This document shows positions 27,962 to 36,632 of a stretch of 64,000 nt of DNA, piece after piece (within the stretch, counting starts at the first letter, position 1; the number at the start of each line of letters is the position of its first letter). Under the pieces are notes generated by a model, which searched no databases, had not been told where the DNA came from, and saw only the letters and a program-made list of their open reading frames with translations. Origin of the DNA: Bin87 sp965116785 (GTDB taxonomy: Bacteria; Chloroflexota; Dehalococcoidia; Lucifugimonadales; UBA3495); NCBI GenBank assembly GCA_965116785.1, contig OZ220731.1, positions 1,612,001 through 1,676,000 of the forward strand, written 5' to 3'. Made by a program: the position numbers and the translations under genes.

Positions 27962-29221
27962 CTATTCGCCGCTGGAGGTCAGGGTGTCCTTGATGCGGTC
28001 AAACAGACCGCGTTGCTTGTCGTCTTGCTGTGAATCCGGTGTCTCGGCGCCGGGGTCAACGGCCACGTCTTCCGGTTCGGCGGTTTCCTCCTCGACCGGT
28101 TTCCGATTGGTGGCGCGCTTTTTCCGAGGGGGCGCAGGAGGCCTTTTACCATTGTTGGCCAGAGAATAGGCAAGGTCCTCGACCAGTTTGCGTTGGTACT
28201 TGTTCAACTTCGACGGTATGTCCACGTCCACCAGGACTCTAATATCCCCGCGGCGGTCGGTGGGCCGGCCGTCACGTCGGATGCGGGGGACGCCACGCGC
28301 GCGGACGCGGAACTCACTGCCAGCCTGGGTTCCGGCCGGTATTTCAAGGTCGACGTCGTCGCCTTCCAGGGTGGGGATAGGCTTGGTCATGCCCAGGGCG
28401 GCTTCGGCCATGTTGAGCGATGTCCGATACAGCAGGTCCGATTCGTCTCGCACGAAGAATGGATGTTCACGGACTCGAACCTGGACGTACAGGTTACCGG
28501 GCGGCCCGCCGTTGGCCCCGGCGTCGCCCTCGCCGGTAATGCGCACCTGCATGCCGTTGTCGACGCCGGCGGGGATGGTCACCGTGCGGGTCCGACGACG
28601 CCGCTCGAATCCCCGGGCACGGCAGTTGGTGCATGGAGTTTCGACGGACCGGCCGTTGCCGTTGCAGCTGGAGCAGGGAGTGGTCACGGCAAACTGGCCG
28701 AACACACTGCGCTGGGCGCGACGCACCTGGCCGCTGCCGTTGCAGGTGTGGCAGGTATTGATGGCGGTTCCGGGTTCGTTGCCGGCTCCGGAACAACGGT
28801 GACACGGCTCCACCCGATTGATTTCGATGTCCTTGTCGCAGCCGAATACCGCCTCTTCGAAGGTCAGGTTGACCCGCTGACTGATGTCCTCTCCGCTGCG
28901 CGGCTGACTGGCGGTGCGTCCGCCGCCTCCGAAAAAGGTGTCGAAGATGTCGCCGAATCCGCCAAACGGATCGAAGCCGTCAAACCCGCGTTCGCTGCCG
29001 CCGTTTACGCCGGCATGGCCGAAACGATCGTAGCGGGTTCGCTTCTCCTGGTCGCTGAGAACCTGGTAGGCCTCGTTGATCTCTTTGAACCTGTCCTCAG
29101 CGCCGGGGGTTTTGTTCCGGTCGGGATGGAATTCCATCGCCTTCCTGCGGAAAGCGCGACGGATATCCTCTTCGTTGGCTCCCCGGTCGACGCCGAGGGT
29201 CTCGTAATAGTCTACGGGCAT
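27962..29221 (-). CDS. dnaJ: Chaperone DnaJ with an acidic C-terminal tail
   Basis: 419 residues. J domain at residues 1-70 with the HPD motif in FHPDRN, a Gly/Phe-rich linker (GGFGDIFDTFFGGGG), and four zinc motifs CHRCSGAG, CHTCNGSG, CSSCNGNG and CTNCRARG, the last lacking the usual third Gly spacing. The client-binding barrels follow (VRVREHPFFVRDESDL). After about residue 350 there is a low-complexity tail rich in Lys then Glu/Asp/Pro, ending in FDRIKDTLTSSGE, which typical DnaJ lacks. The ATG at 29221 gives the standard J-domain start; a GTG at 29239 would add six residues. No dnaK or grpE is adjacent. It is probably the first gene of the operon. Confidence 0.93.
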   Translation of the reverse strand: MPVDYYETLGVDRGANEEDIRRAFRRKAMEFHPDRNKTPGAEDRFKEINEAYQVLSDQEKRTRYDRFGHAGVNGGSERGFDGFDPFGGFGDIFDTFFGGGGRTASQPRSGEDISQRVNLTFEEAVFGCDKDIEINRVEPCHRCSGAGNEPGTAINTCHTCNGSGQVRRAQRSVFGQFAVTTPCSSCNGNGRSVETPCTNCRARGFERRRRTRTVTIPAGVDNGMQVRITGEGDAGANGGPPGNLYVQVRVREHPFFVRDESDLLYRTSLNMAEAALGMTKPIPTLEGDDVDLEIPAGTQAGSEFRVRARGVPRIRRDGRPTDRRGDIRVLVDVDIPSKLNKYQRKLVEDLAYSLANNGKRPPAPPRKKRATNRKPVEEETAEPEDVAVDPGAETPDSQQDDKQRGLFDRIKDTLTSSGE

Positions 29222-29250
29222 AACATTCTGGTGATTCACAAACTGCTTCG

Positions 29251-29280
29251 ATTATAGCGGACGCTACGCTCAATGCTCAA
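29251..29280 (-). promoter_or_regulatory. Promoter upstream of dnaJ
   Basis: Minus strand TTGAGC (29275-29280), 18-base spacer, perfect TATAAT (29251-29256). Transcription would begin near 29244, giving an untranslated leader of about 22 bases before the ATG at 29221 and no obvious Shine-Dalgarno. No CIRCE inverted repeat for HrcA was seen. Confidence 0.6.
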
Positions 29281-29354
29281 CATCGAGTGGCGAAAGCGAA
29301 CTGTGTCGCCGGGCACAGCTCGGTAATCCCCAACGTCGGAACGCGCCAGAGTCG

Positions 29355-29729
29355 TCAGGACAGCGAACGCCCCACCAATACGCCGGCGTAGGCGGCGGCC
29401 AGCCCGACCACCAGGTTGGCGGCGATGGAGATGCCCGCGCGTCCCAACTCTCCGCCGGATACGAGCCGCACGCCGTCGTAGGCCAGGGTCGAAAACGTGG
29501 TGAAACCGCCCAACAGTCCCACAGTCAACATGGCGCGCAGTTCCAGCGGCCACTCGGAACGGGTGATGAAAATGGTGGCAAGCACGCCCAGGGCGAAGGA
29601 ACCGATCACGTTGACGGCGAAGGTGCCGACCACCGTGTCCGCGCCGAGGAACTGGGCCGCCATACGGCCGGCGCCGTAGCGCAGCACTGACCCCGCTGCG
29701 CCGCCCACCGCAACCAGCAACCAGACCAC
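29355..29729 (-). CDS. crcB: Fluoride exporter CrcB/Fluc
   Basis: 124-residue membrane protein with four hydrophobic helices, the size of a Fluc subunit that dimerises to form a fluoride channel. Diagnostic motifs: GGAAGSVLRYGAG at the N-terminus, GTFAVNVIGSFALG, and GLLGGFTTFSTLAYD with the Phe/Ser/Thr pore track. It starts with GTG one base after the TAG of the enolase-superfamily gene, so the two are translationally coupled. No fluoride riboswitch is apparent in front of it, as expected for an internal operon gene. Identity is very sure. Confidence 0.94.
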   Translation of the reverse strand: MVWLLVAVGGAAGSVLRYGAGRMAAQFLGADTVVGTFAVNVIGSFALGVLATIFITRSEWPLELRAMLTVGLLGGFTTFSTLAYDGVRLVSGGELGRAGISIAANLVVGLAAAYAGVLVGRSLS

Positions 29730-29730
29730 G

Positions 29731-30906
29731 CTAAGCCCAGGCGCCGCGTCGTTCCAGGGTGCGTTCGTCCAGTTCGATACCCCAGCCCGGACGGTCGGAC
29801 AGCGTGATCTTCCCGGCGACGATGTCGGGGCGGACGGTGAAGAGCTCCTCCCAGATGGGGTCGCGGTCCGCCGACGGGAAGGTCTCGCAGATTTCGCCTA
29901 CGGACAGGCCGGCCACCAGGTGACCGTGCACCTGCGGGTCATGATGGGGAGCCAGGCGCACGTTTTCCGCGGCGCACAAGCTGGCGATACGCAGGCACTC
30001 GGTCACTCCGCCGTTGCGCGTGCTGTCGTATTGCATGACGCGCACCCCGCCGCGGCGAATCAGGTCGCGGGCGTCCCAGCGGGTCACGGCGTTTTCGCCC
30101 GATGCGATGGGGATGGTGGTCGACGCGGCCACTTTGCCCAGACCCTCGACCCGGTCGTACCAATGAACGGGCTCTTCGAGCCAGCGGATGTTGAGCGGTT
30201 CGAGCATGCGCGCGCCGAGAATGGCAGTGTCGACGTCCCACCCTTCGTTGACGTCGACCATTATGTCAATGCCTTCGCCCACAGAATTGCGAACCGCGCT
30301 GACCCGTTCGTAGTCCTCGGCCAGGCTCACGTGCCCGATCTTCAGTTTGATAGCCTCGTAACCCATGTCCACGTAGGACTCGCACTCCTGGACCAGGTCG
30401 CTTGTGGACTTCCCGTCCTGGTAATACCCGCCGGTTACATAGCATGGCGCGGTGTTGGAGTGGCCGCCCAGCAATTTGTACACCGGCATGTCGGCGGCCT
30501 TGCCCTTGATGTCCCAGAGGGCGATATCCACCGCCGCCAACGCGGTGAGGATCTGTGGGCGGCCGAACCCGGAGGCGGCCCACCCGATCTGATGGCACAG
30601 CCCGAACATTTCGTCCCACAGCTGTTCGTGGTCGACGGGATCCCGTCCCAGGAGCATCGGTTTGAGGAGATCGGCCACGGCTCGAGAGGCTCCATCGGCG
30701 TGGATCGCGCCGTCCGGGTCCTGCCGGTAGACGCCGGCGAAACCCTGTCCGGCCCCGTGGGCCTCGCCAATCCCATAGAAGCCGGCGTCGGTGTGTACGC
30801 GAACCAGGAGTTCGCTCACCCTGCCGATGGGTCGGAGTGCCGTCCAGTATTCGCGCTCGGGCGCGGGCCAGACCAGCGCGATTGCCTCGACGTCGGTGAT
30901 TTTCAT
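29731..30906 (-). CDS. Mandelate racemase/muconate lactonizing enzyme family protein
   Basis: 391-residue enolase-superfamily enzyme that abstracts a proton alpha to a carboxylate. The catalytic Lys pair is in KLKIGH (about residue 187), the three metal ligands are in DVNEGW (about 216), LEEPVHWYD (about 243) and SGENAVTR (about 270), and a general His is in HHDPQVHGH. This arrangement fits sugar-acid dehydratases of the mandelate racemase group. The start at 30906 has GAGGAG upstream and the preceding DUF4058 stop is two bases away. Expansion of this superfamily is a feature of SAR202 genomes. The substrate is open. Confidence 0.9.
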   Translation of the reverse strand: MKITDVEAIALVWPAPEREYWTALRPIGRVSELLVRVHTDAGFYGIGEAHGAGQGFAGVYRQDPDGAIHADGASRAVADLLKPMLLGRDPVDHEQLWDEMFGLCHQIGWAASGFGRPQILTALAAVDIALWDIKGKAADMPVYKLLGGHSNTAPCYVTGGYYQDGKSTSDLVQECESYVDMGYEAIKLKIGHVSLAEDYERVSAVRNSVGEGIDIMVDVNEGWDVDTAILGARMLEPLNIRWLEEPVHWYDRVEGLGKVAASTTIPIASGENAVTRWDARDLIRRGGVRVMQYDSTRNGGVTECLRIASLCAAENVRLAPHHDPQVHGHLVAGLSVGEICETFPSADRDPIWEELFTVRPDIVAGKITLSDRPGWGIELDERTLERRGAWA

Positions 30907-30908
30907 GG

Positions 30909-31736
30909 TCACTCCTCGAGGCTTCTGCTTCGGAAACCTTTTTTGCGCAGCATCCGGTCGATCCATTCGCGATCATCGTCCGACAGTGTCCCTTCCGGGT
31001 CGCTGTTGTAGTCCGCGTAGTTGGCGTAGTAGTCCTGCTCGTACATGTCGTCAACCAACGCGCCCAGCGGAACCACCGCGTCAGCATCCTCTTCCAGCAA
31101 CGGCACCGGAACGTCGGGGATCGGCGTTTGCAGACGGAAAGGATACAGGTCCACTTCTGGGCGTGTCTGCCACCGGCTGATCAGGTGTCGATAAGGCGCG
31201 TCGCCGTCATAGCCCTCCACCGGCATGGGCCGGCCGCGCCGAATGAGGTCGATCTCCACCAGATGAGCATCGCTGAAAATCACCCGTTGGCGCTTGTCCA
31301 GATACTGGCTGCGCCCGTGTCCGCCCGTGATCTTGTTGCTGGGGGACAGCAGCTCCACGATGGTTACCGGGTCTTCCCGGCTGCGTTCGCCGATGGTGAT
31401 GAACATCTCCGAGGCGAGTTCGTCATCCAGGGGAAGCCTGGCGGTTACCCTGCCCTCCGTCTGATAGCTGGCAACAGCACGCTCGCGTACGCCGCCGCCC
31501 CTGATGGTCAGATCAGGTCTGGGGTACCGTGCCGGAGCGTCCCGCGAGGGATCGTTGCCAACGGGTACGCGCTCATCCATGATGACCGTGTACCGGAACG
31601 GCAACGTCCGACGCAGGAACCGATGCATTTCAGTGATAATCTTGCTGTGGACTTCCGGCCACAGGCGCCTGGACTCCAGATACGGGTTCATGCCCGGAAA
31701 CGGGTTGGCGAAAGGGTTTTCCGTTTGGGCGGCCAT
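30909..31736 (-). CDS. DUF4058 family protein
   Basis: 275 residues. The N-terminal NPFPGMNPYLESRRLWPEVHSK is the hallmark of DUF4058 (PGMdPyLE..W..vH), followed by the conserved YTVIMDERVPVG and VTIVELLSPSNK. The family is common in Cyanobacteria and Chloroflexota and has a predicted nuclease-like core related to DUF820; function is unknown. It lies between the sarcosine-oxidase-like gene (three bases away) and the enolase-superfamily gene (overlapping ribosome site), so it is embedded in a catabolic operon without an obvious role. No signal peptide or membrane segment. Confidence 0.8.
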   Translation of the reverse strand: MAAQTENPFANPFPGMNPYLESRRLWPEVHSKIITEMHRFLRRTLPFRYTVIMDERVPVGNDPSRDAPARYPRPDLTIRGGGVRERAVASYQTEGRVTARLPLDDELASEMFITIGERSREDPVTIVELLSPSNKITGGHGRSQYLDKRQRVIFSDAHLVEIDLIRRGRPMPVEGYDGDAPYRHLISRWQTRPEVDLYPFRLQTPIPDVPVPLLEEDADAVVPLGALVDDMYEQDYYANYADYNSDPEGTLSDDDREWIDRMLRKKGFRSRSLEE

Positions 31737-31739
31737 CTG

Positions 31740-32879
31740 CTAAACGCCTGTTGAGAACCGTCCCAGCCGGAAAAGCCCGATGTCGTGTTCCGTTTGGCCG
31801 TGCTCAGCCAGGTCGGCCATGATTTCGCCCACCACGCTGGAAAACTTGAAACCGTGACCCGAGAATCCAGCGGCAACGGAGACCTGCGGGTGCTCGGGCA
31901 GCGTGTCGATGATGAAATGCTCGTCCGGGGTGTTCGTGAACATGCAGGTCTTGAGCGCCAGGGTAGGGCCGGCCGCTTCCGGGAAGTAACGCTCAGTGAA
32001 CCCTCGCAGAGCGGCTTCGTCCCGGGCGTTGGGTTCCCGATCCATCGTGTCGGGGTCGACCTGTTCGCGGAAGTGGTTGAACATGCCCAGCTTGAAGCCG
32101 GGTATGCCGTACGCCGGGAACCCGTAGAAACGGCCCTCTTCGACGTCCATGCCGAAGCACGGGAAATTCTCCGGGCGGAAAAGCTCCGGGCGATAGGGCG
32201 CAAACCAACCCAACACCTGCCGCTCCGGTACTGCGTGAGCGGCGACTTCCGGAGCCACCTTCCCCGCCCAAGCACCCGCGGTGACTACCAGTTTGCGAGC
32301 CGCGTAGGTGTCCTTGTCAGTCGTAACGACCACCCCACCGCCCGCGGTGGGTTCCCAGTCAACCACGGCCTCGCGACCATGCACCTCTGCGCCGATTTCC
32401 AACGCCGCAGAAACGTGCCCGACAATGCACCGTTCGGACAGCACGAAGCCGCCCTGCTGTTCGTAGAGCATTTCCGCTTCTTCGGGCAACTGATATCCGG
32501 GCCACTCCTGGTTTACCTCGGGGCCGCTGAGCATTCGGTAGGGAAGGTGATGCTGCTGGACAGTTTCCAGAGAGCCTTCGAGCAGTTGGCTCGCTCCCAC
32601 GCCTCCGCGGACGCATCCGGTGGTTACCAGCAGCTTTTCGCCGGCCAGGTTCTCCAGTTGGTGCCAGAGTTCGTAGGCCCGGTAGAGCAGCGGAACGTAG
32701 GATGGGTCCTCGTGATAGGCGAGGCGGATCATCCGGCTGACGCCGTGGGAAGAACCCATTTCGTTGGGTATGTCGTACTGCTCGAGTCCCAGCACCTTCC
32801 AGCCGCGCCGGGCCAGGTGATAGACGGCGGCACTCCCCATGCCGCCGACTCCGATAACAATTGCGTCAAACTCTCGCAC
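31740..32879 (-). CDS. Sarcosine oxidase/N-methyltryptophan oxidase-like FAD oxidoreductase
   Basis: 379-residue flavoenzyme of the monomeric sarcosine oxidase family, which oxidises N-methyl amino acids to the imine with release of peroxide. The FAD-binding motif is VIGVGGMGSAAVYHL near the N-terminus. The Cys that bonds the flavin in MSOX and MTOX is present in KTCMFTNTPDEHF (about residue 309), and the late GFSGHGFKFSS is the FAD-binding GxGHG motif. A GTG at 32879 is used because GAGGAG lies five bases upstream; a GTG two codons earlier overlaps that site. It follows the SMP-30 gene by 13 bases. The amine substrate is unknown. Confidence 0.88.
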   Translation of the reverse strand: MREFDAIVIGVGGMGSAAVYHLARRGWKVLGLEQYDIPNEMGSSHGVSRMIRLAYHEDPSYVPLLYRAYELWHQLENLAGEKLLVTTGCVRGGVGASQLLEGSLETVQQHHLPYRMLSGPEVNQEWPGYQLPEEAEMLYEQQGGFVLSERCIVGHVSAALEIGAEVHGREAVVDWEPTAGGGVVVTTDKDTYAARKLVVTAGAWAGKVAPEVAAHAVPERQVLGWFAPYRPELFRPENFPCFGMDVEEGRFYGFPAYGIPGFKLGMFNHFREQVDPDTMDREPNARDEAALRGFTERYFPEAAGPTLALKTCMFTNTPDEHFIIDTLPEHPQVSVAAGFSGHGFKFSSVVGEIMADLAEHGQTEHDIGLFRLGRFSTGV

Positions 32880-32892
32880 GTTCACTCCTCGT

Positions 32893-33810
32893 TTACGCTC
32901 GCGGCAAGGGGTTGCCCGGCGTGGTCATGCGCAGGCTGTACACCGAGGTGCGGGCGGTGAACAGCATGGTCTGGAAGTCCGGGCCGCCGAAGGCGCAGTT
33001 GGCCGGGATCTCGGGAACACGGATGATGCCGAGGTGCTCGCCCGCAGGGGAGAAGACCCACACGCCACCGGAACCGGTGCAGTACACCCGACCTTCGGCA
33101 TCAACCTTCATGCCGTCGGGCACGCCGTCCTCGGCGGATGCCATGCTTCCGAAAACGCGGCTGTTGCTCAGGGAGCCGTCGGACCCCACGTCGTAGGCCT
33201 GGATGAACTGGTTCTGCTTGACCTCGCCGTCCCAATACTGGTCGGGCCGTTCGCCGAGCTTGCGGGTGTTGGACGCGTATAACACGGTCTCGTCGGGGGA
33301 GAACGCTATGCCGTTGGGAAAGTCGATATCGTGGGCGCACAAATCCACCGTGCCGTCCGTAGCGATGCGGTGGATGGTGCCGGGCCATTCGATCTCCTGC
33401 TCCTCCTCCGGAACCCGACCGCTGGGGTTGGTGAAGTAGATGCTGCCGTCGCTGCGACACACAATGTCGTTGGGCCGGTGGAAGCGTTTGCCGTCCCACC
33501 GGTCCGCCACCACGTTGATGGTGCCGTCGGACTCCATCCGGGTGATGCGGCGGTTGTCGCCTTCGCACATGAGCAGGCGGCCCTGCAGGTCCAGGGTCAT
33601 GCCGTTGGTGCCGCCGCTGGGCTCGCGAATGATGTCAGGCGTGCCCCCGGCGGGAGACATTCGGTGGATGACCGGCGGTTCGCGCCTCAGATCCACAAAC
33701 AGCCAGTAGCCGTCGGGGTGCCACAACGGGCCCTCGGTGAACACGAAATCGGTGGCAAGCTGCTGAGCTTCCTGGTTGGGTTCCACGATGCCTGGCAGGT
33801 ATTCGGGCAT
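32893..33810 (-). CDS. SMP-30/gluconolactonase-like beta-propeller protein
   Basis: 305-residue six-bladed beta-propeller lactonase of the SMP-30/regucalcin/gluconolactonase family. TEGPLWHPDGYWLFVDL is the first metal-ligand blade (Glu), GGTNGMTLDLQGRLLMCEGDNR the next, RPNDIVCRSDGSIYFTNPS carries the conserved Asn-Asp, and DFPNGIAFSPDETVLYAS the last. The GAGGAGGCG site before 33810 fixes the start; a longer frame upstream has no homology. No signal peptide. It probably opens a sugar-acid or other lactone in the same pathway as the enolase-superfamily enzyme three genes downstream. Confidence 0.9.
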   Translation of the reverse strand: MPEYLPGIVEPNQEAQQLATDFVFTEGPLWHPDGYWLFVDLRREPPVIHRMSPAGGTPDIIREPSGGTNGMTLDLQGRLLMCEGDNRRITRMESDGTINVVADRWDGKRFHRPNDIVCRSDGSIYFTNPSGRVPEEEQEIEWPGTIHRIATDGTVDLCAHDIDFPNGIAFSPDETVLYASNTRKLGERPDQYWDGEVKQNQFIQAYDVGSDGSLSNSRVFGSMASAEDGVPDGMKVDAEGRVYCTGSGGVWVFSPAGEHLGIIRVPEIPANCAFGGPDFQTMLFTARTSVYSLRMTTPGNPLPRA

Positions 33811-33848
33811 GGTTCGCCTCCTCGGCGTGAGTGTGAGAATGCGGGAGA

Positions 33849-34763
33849 TTACGACGGCAGGTGCGCCAGATATTGCTCGGCGAAGTCCATACCGACCAGA
33901 TCGCTGAAAGCCGTCATCAGGCGTTCGGTCACGGGCCCCGGGACGTTGCCATCGCCGACGGTCGCGCCGTTGACCGCAGACACCGGGCAGATGCAAAGGC
34001 TGGTGGAGGTCAGGAACGCTTCATCAGCGGTGTATGCGTCATACAGGTCCAAGTCGCATTCGGCGGTGGCCAGACCCAGCCCGTCAGCCAGCTCCAGGGT
34101 CTGGTTGCGGGTGACACCTTCCAGCACGTATTGCGACTTTGGCGTCATCACCGCGCCGTCCTTGACCAGGAAAACGTTGCTGCCGCGACCCTCGGTGAGA
34201 TTGCCAAACTCGTCCAGCAGGATGGCCCAGGCGTCCGGGTCGTCACCGTGCACCTCAAGCTCGCCCATGATGAGGTTCAGGTAGTTGTGCGTTTTGGCGC
34301 GGGGGCTGAGGAACCGGGGAGGGATGCGCGCCACCGACGGAGTGTTGATGCGGGCGCCGTCCCGGTACAGCGGAGCCCGCGCGGCGAAAGGGATGGCATG
34401 GCTCTCGATAATGATGGTCGGCCGAGGGCCCCCGGAACGATTGGGTCCCTCCACGCCGCGACTGATGCGCTGCATAACCCACATGTCCTGACCCGGAGGC
34501 AGCATGGGGTGATTGTGAGCGACGACGGCCTCGGTGGCCTCGGTCATCTCTTCCTTGCTCATATCGACGTCGATGCGCAGATACCGAAGCGAGTTGTACA
34601 GGCGATCGATGTGGCGATCCAGCCGGAAGGTCGTGCCCCCGAAGGTGCGGGTAGCGTCGAACACCGCGTCGCCATACAGGAACCCGCGGTCGTAAATCGA
34701 CAACCCGACCTGACTGCCGGGCATCATCTCGCCGTTGAAGTAGACAATCATTTCATCAGCCAT
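33849..34763 (-). CDS. Class IV (branched-chain type) aminotransferase
   Basis: 304-residue PLP enzyme of fold type IV. N-terminus YFNGEMMPGSQVGLSIYDRGFLYGDAVFD matches branched-chain aminotransferase and D-amino-acid aminotransferase (first part only quoted). The PLP Lys is in RAKTHNYLN, and ILLDEFGNLTEGRGSNVF, then GVTRNQTLELA, are the cofactor phosphate-binding segments. The start has GGGAG about nine bases upstream. In this catabolic run it more likely handles an omega- or branched amine than leucine biosynthesis, but that is inference. It is separated from the next gene upstream by a repeat-like AT-rich stretch. Confidence 0.88.
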   Translation of the reverse strand: MADEMIVYFNGEMMPGSQVGLSIYDRGFLYGDAVFDATRTFGGTTFRLDRHIDRLYNSLRYLRIDVDMSKEEMTEATEAVVAHNHPMLPPGQDMWVMQRISRGVEGPNRSGGPRPTIIIESHAIPFAARAPLYRDGARINTPSVARIPPRFLSPRAKTHNYLNLIMGELEVHGDDPDAWAILLDEFGNLTEGRGSNVFLVKDGAVMTPKSQYVLEGVTRNQTLELADGLGLATAECDLDLYDAYTADEAFLTSTSLCICPVSAVNGATVGDGNVPGPVTERLMTAFSDLVGMDFAEQYLAHLPS

Positions 34764-34772
34764 TGGTCAAAT

Positions 34773-34812
34773 CTCCCAATCTCATCCTGTTTATCCGGTT
34801 CATCCTGTGCAT
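34773..34812. repeat. Degenerate CATCCTGT-type repeat between genes
   Basis: The gap between the aminotransferase and the dehydrogenase contains repeated variants of CATCCTGT (CATCCTGTTTATCC, TTCATCCTGTGCATCC). The same word recurs in the gap at 45263-45318. It looks like a dispersed intergenic repeat rather than coding or structural RNA. Confidence 0.45.
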
Positions 34813-34821
34813 CCCGGTAAA

Positions 34822-35733
34822 TTAATCGCCGTCGGCTGCAACGCGGCGAATTTCGAAACCGGCCTGCTCCTCCATGGGAAGCACGATGGCCGCGCTGTCC
34901 AGGTCGCCCAACCCCTGGTCTACGGCTTCGCCCAGTAACTTGTATGCCAAGTCACCGGCGGCGATGGGCGTTCCCAACTCGCGGGCCATTTCCTGGATTA
35001 GCCCGAGGTCCTTGAGGAACACCCGCAACTGGGTGCGTGCGCCTTCGAAGTCCCGGTCCAGCATCGCAGGAGCGTTGCGTCCGAGGAGGAAACTCTGCCC
35101 CCATCCGGAGTTGACCAATTCGAAGACCAACGCCGGATCGGCGCCGGACTTCGCGCCCAAAAGCATTGCTTCGGCCGCCGCAACCATATGGATGCCAACC
35201 AGCAGTTGGTTCACCAGTTTGGCGGCGGTGCCGGAACCGGTCGGACCGACATGACGCACCACCGCGCCCATCATGTCGAAGGCCGGTAGCGCCCGCTGAT
35301 AGGCTTCTGCCGGGCCACCGACCATGATGGTCAGGGTGCCGTCGGTCGCGCGCTCGGTGCCGCCGCTGATGGGGGCGTCAAGGAACATCGCGCCGCATTG
35401 TTCAGCAGCGGCCGCGCAGGCTTTCGAGGTCGCCGCGCCCACGGTGCTGTGATCGACGATGATCTGCCCAGGGCGGGCGTTGGGCAGCGCGCCACCGTCT
35501 GCCAGGAGCACCGCCTCGCAGGTTGCCACGTCGGGCAAACATGCGAGCACGATATCGCAATTGGCCATGACCTCTGCGGTGGACGCCGCGGCCGAAGCTC
35601 CGGCGTCGGCAATCTGGCGGACCTTAGCCTGGCTCCGATTGTGCACCGTAAGGTCATAGCCCGCGCGCAAAAGGTTGTAGGACATGGGCAGGCCCATGCG
35701 TCCCAAACCGATGAAACCAATTTTTTCAGCCAA
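34822..35733 (-). CDS. NAD(P)-dependent 3-hydroxyisobutyrate-dehydrogenase-family oxidoreductase
   Basis: 303 residues of the beta-hydroxyacid dehydrogenase family. The Rossmann motif is IGFIGLGRMGLPMSYNLL, the substrate-binding signature is DAPISGGTERATDGTL, and the catalytic Lys is in GSGTAAKLVNQLLVG. Starts with TTG, backed by GGAG nine bases upstream. Members oxidise 3-hydroxyacids such as hydroxyisobutyrate, tartronate semialdehyde or 6-phosphogluconate-like compounds; the exact one cannot be set. It lies between the PhnD-like gene and the aminotransferase on the same strand. A second family member is at 49935. Confidence 0.9.
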   Translation of the reverse strand: MAEKIGFIGLGRMGLPMSYNLLRAGYDLTVHNRSQAKVRQIADAGASAAASTAEVMANCDIVLACLPDVATCEAVLLADGGALPNARPGQIIVDHSTVGAATSKACAAAAEQCGAMFLDAPISGGTERATDGTLTIMVGGPAEAYQRALPAFDMMGAVVRHVGPTGSGTAAKLVNQLLVGIHMVAAAEAMLLGAKSGADPALVFELVNSGWGQSFLLGRNAPAMLDRDFEGARTQLRVFLKDLGLIQEMARELGTPIAAGDLAYKLLGEAVDQGLGDLDSAAIVLPMEEQAGFEIRRVAADGD

Positions 35734-35838
35734 TGTTCAAACTCCGGAGACCCGAGCGCTGGCCGCGTCTGTTGGGCGGGTGTGGAACAGCCCGCGTCAT
35801 GGCCAAGGTTAGCGCGAAACCGCCTGTCTTTACACGGA

Positions 35839-36630
35839 TCAGATAAGCCCCTCGGCGATAGCCGCGGCCTCAACCAAATCCCAACCATCTTCGATGCCGG
35901 GCAGTAGTCGGTCGCAGGCCTCGGCCTTGAGTACCGCGCGTCCGGCCTCATCGCCATCATCAACCGAGACCAACGCAGACGTGACCTGGGCGGCCTCGGC
36001 GGGATCCACTTCTGGGCGCGCGGTGAAACAGCAATGGCTGTAACCCGGGCTGCTCCAGAAGACCTTGAGGTCTTCAGTATTGATACCGTGCCGCTCGCCC
36101 AGGGTTTCAAAGGCGCGCGCGCTGATGGCTCCCGCATCGTAGGAGCGGTTCAAAACCTGCAGCGCCACGTCAACCTGGTCGGAGCCGTGTTGGGATTCCC
36201 GTTGGTCGTAAAAATCGGCGGCCGCCAGGGTCCGGGAAGGGTGGACGCCCATCTGCTTGAGGAAATAGACGGGCAGGAGGCCAGCTTCGACTGAATCCCG
36301 CGCGGCGAACGCGAAGCGCGTGCCGGGCAGGTCCTCCACGGTGTCGATGGGAGAGTCGGAGCGGGTGATGAACCTCGTGGTGAAGCCGATATCGACGTCG
36401 CGCAGCGCGAGCACCGGCGCTCCGTCCGGCAAAGCCCGCCGCATCTTGACGTGGGACAGCGGTCCGTTCCAGGCCAGGTTGATCTCGCCTCGAGTGAACG
36501 CGTCCACCATCTCATCGTAGCCCGAGTAGAGCACCCAGTCGAACTCGACGCCGTTGCGACGAAAAACGGTTTCGAGGGCACGGCAAAGGTCGAGGTGTGC
36601 CGGAGAACCTGTTGCGCCCAATCGGATCAT
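35839..36630 (-). CDS. PhnD-like (phosphate/phosphonate type) substrate-binding protein without signal peptide
   Basis: 263-residue type 2 periplasmic-binding-protein fold resembling PhnD of phosphonate ABC importers. RLGATGSPAHLDLCRALE is the first strand and helix, YSGYDEMVDAFTRGEINLAWNGP the hinge segment, and DLPGTRFAFAARDSVEAGLLP the second-lobe start. The protein starts directly at the fold with no signal peptide or lipobox, and no permease or ATPase is adjacent. It may therefore be a cytoplasmic sensor or enzyme-like relative. The start has an 11-base perfect Shine-Dalgarno. Ligand unknown. Confidence 0.75.
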   Translation of the reverse strand: MIRLGATGSPAHLDLCRALETVFRRNGVEFDWVLYSGYDEMVDAFTRGEINLAWNGPLSHVKMRRALPDGAPVLALRDVDIGFTTRFITRSDSPIDTVEDLPGTRFAFAARDSVEAGLLPVYFLKQMGVHPSRTLAAADFYDQRESQHGSDQVDVALQVLNRSYDAGAISARAFETLGERHGINTEDLKVFWSSPGYSHCCFTARPEVDPAEAAQVTSALVSVDDGDEAGRAVLKAEACDRLLPGIEDGWDLVEAAAIAEGLI

Positions 36631-36632
36631 CG

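Noticed and set aside
28193..29257. A 354-codon plus-strand frame
   Set aside because: Fully antisense to dnaJ, whose zinc motifs and J domain are unmistakable.
29730..29760. Fluoride riboswitch before crcB
   Set aside because: The gene is inside an operon with a one-base gap, leaving no room.
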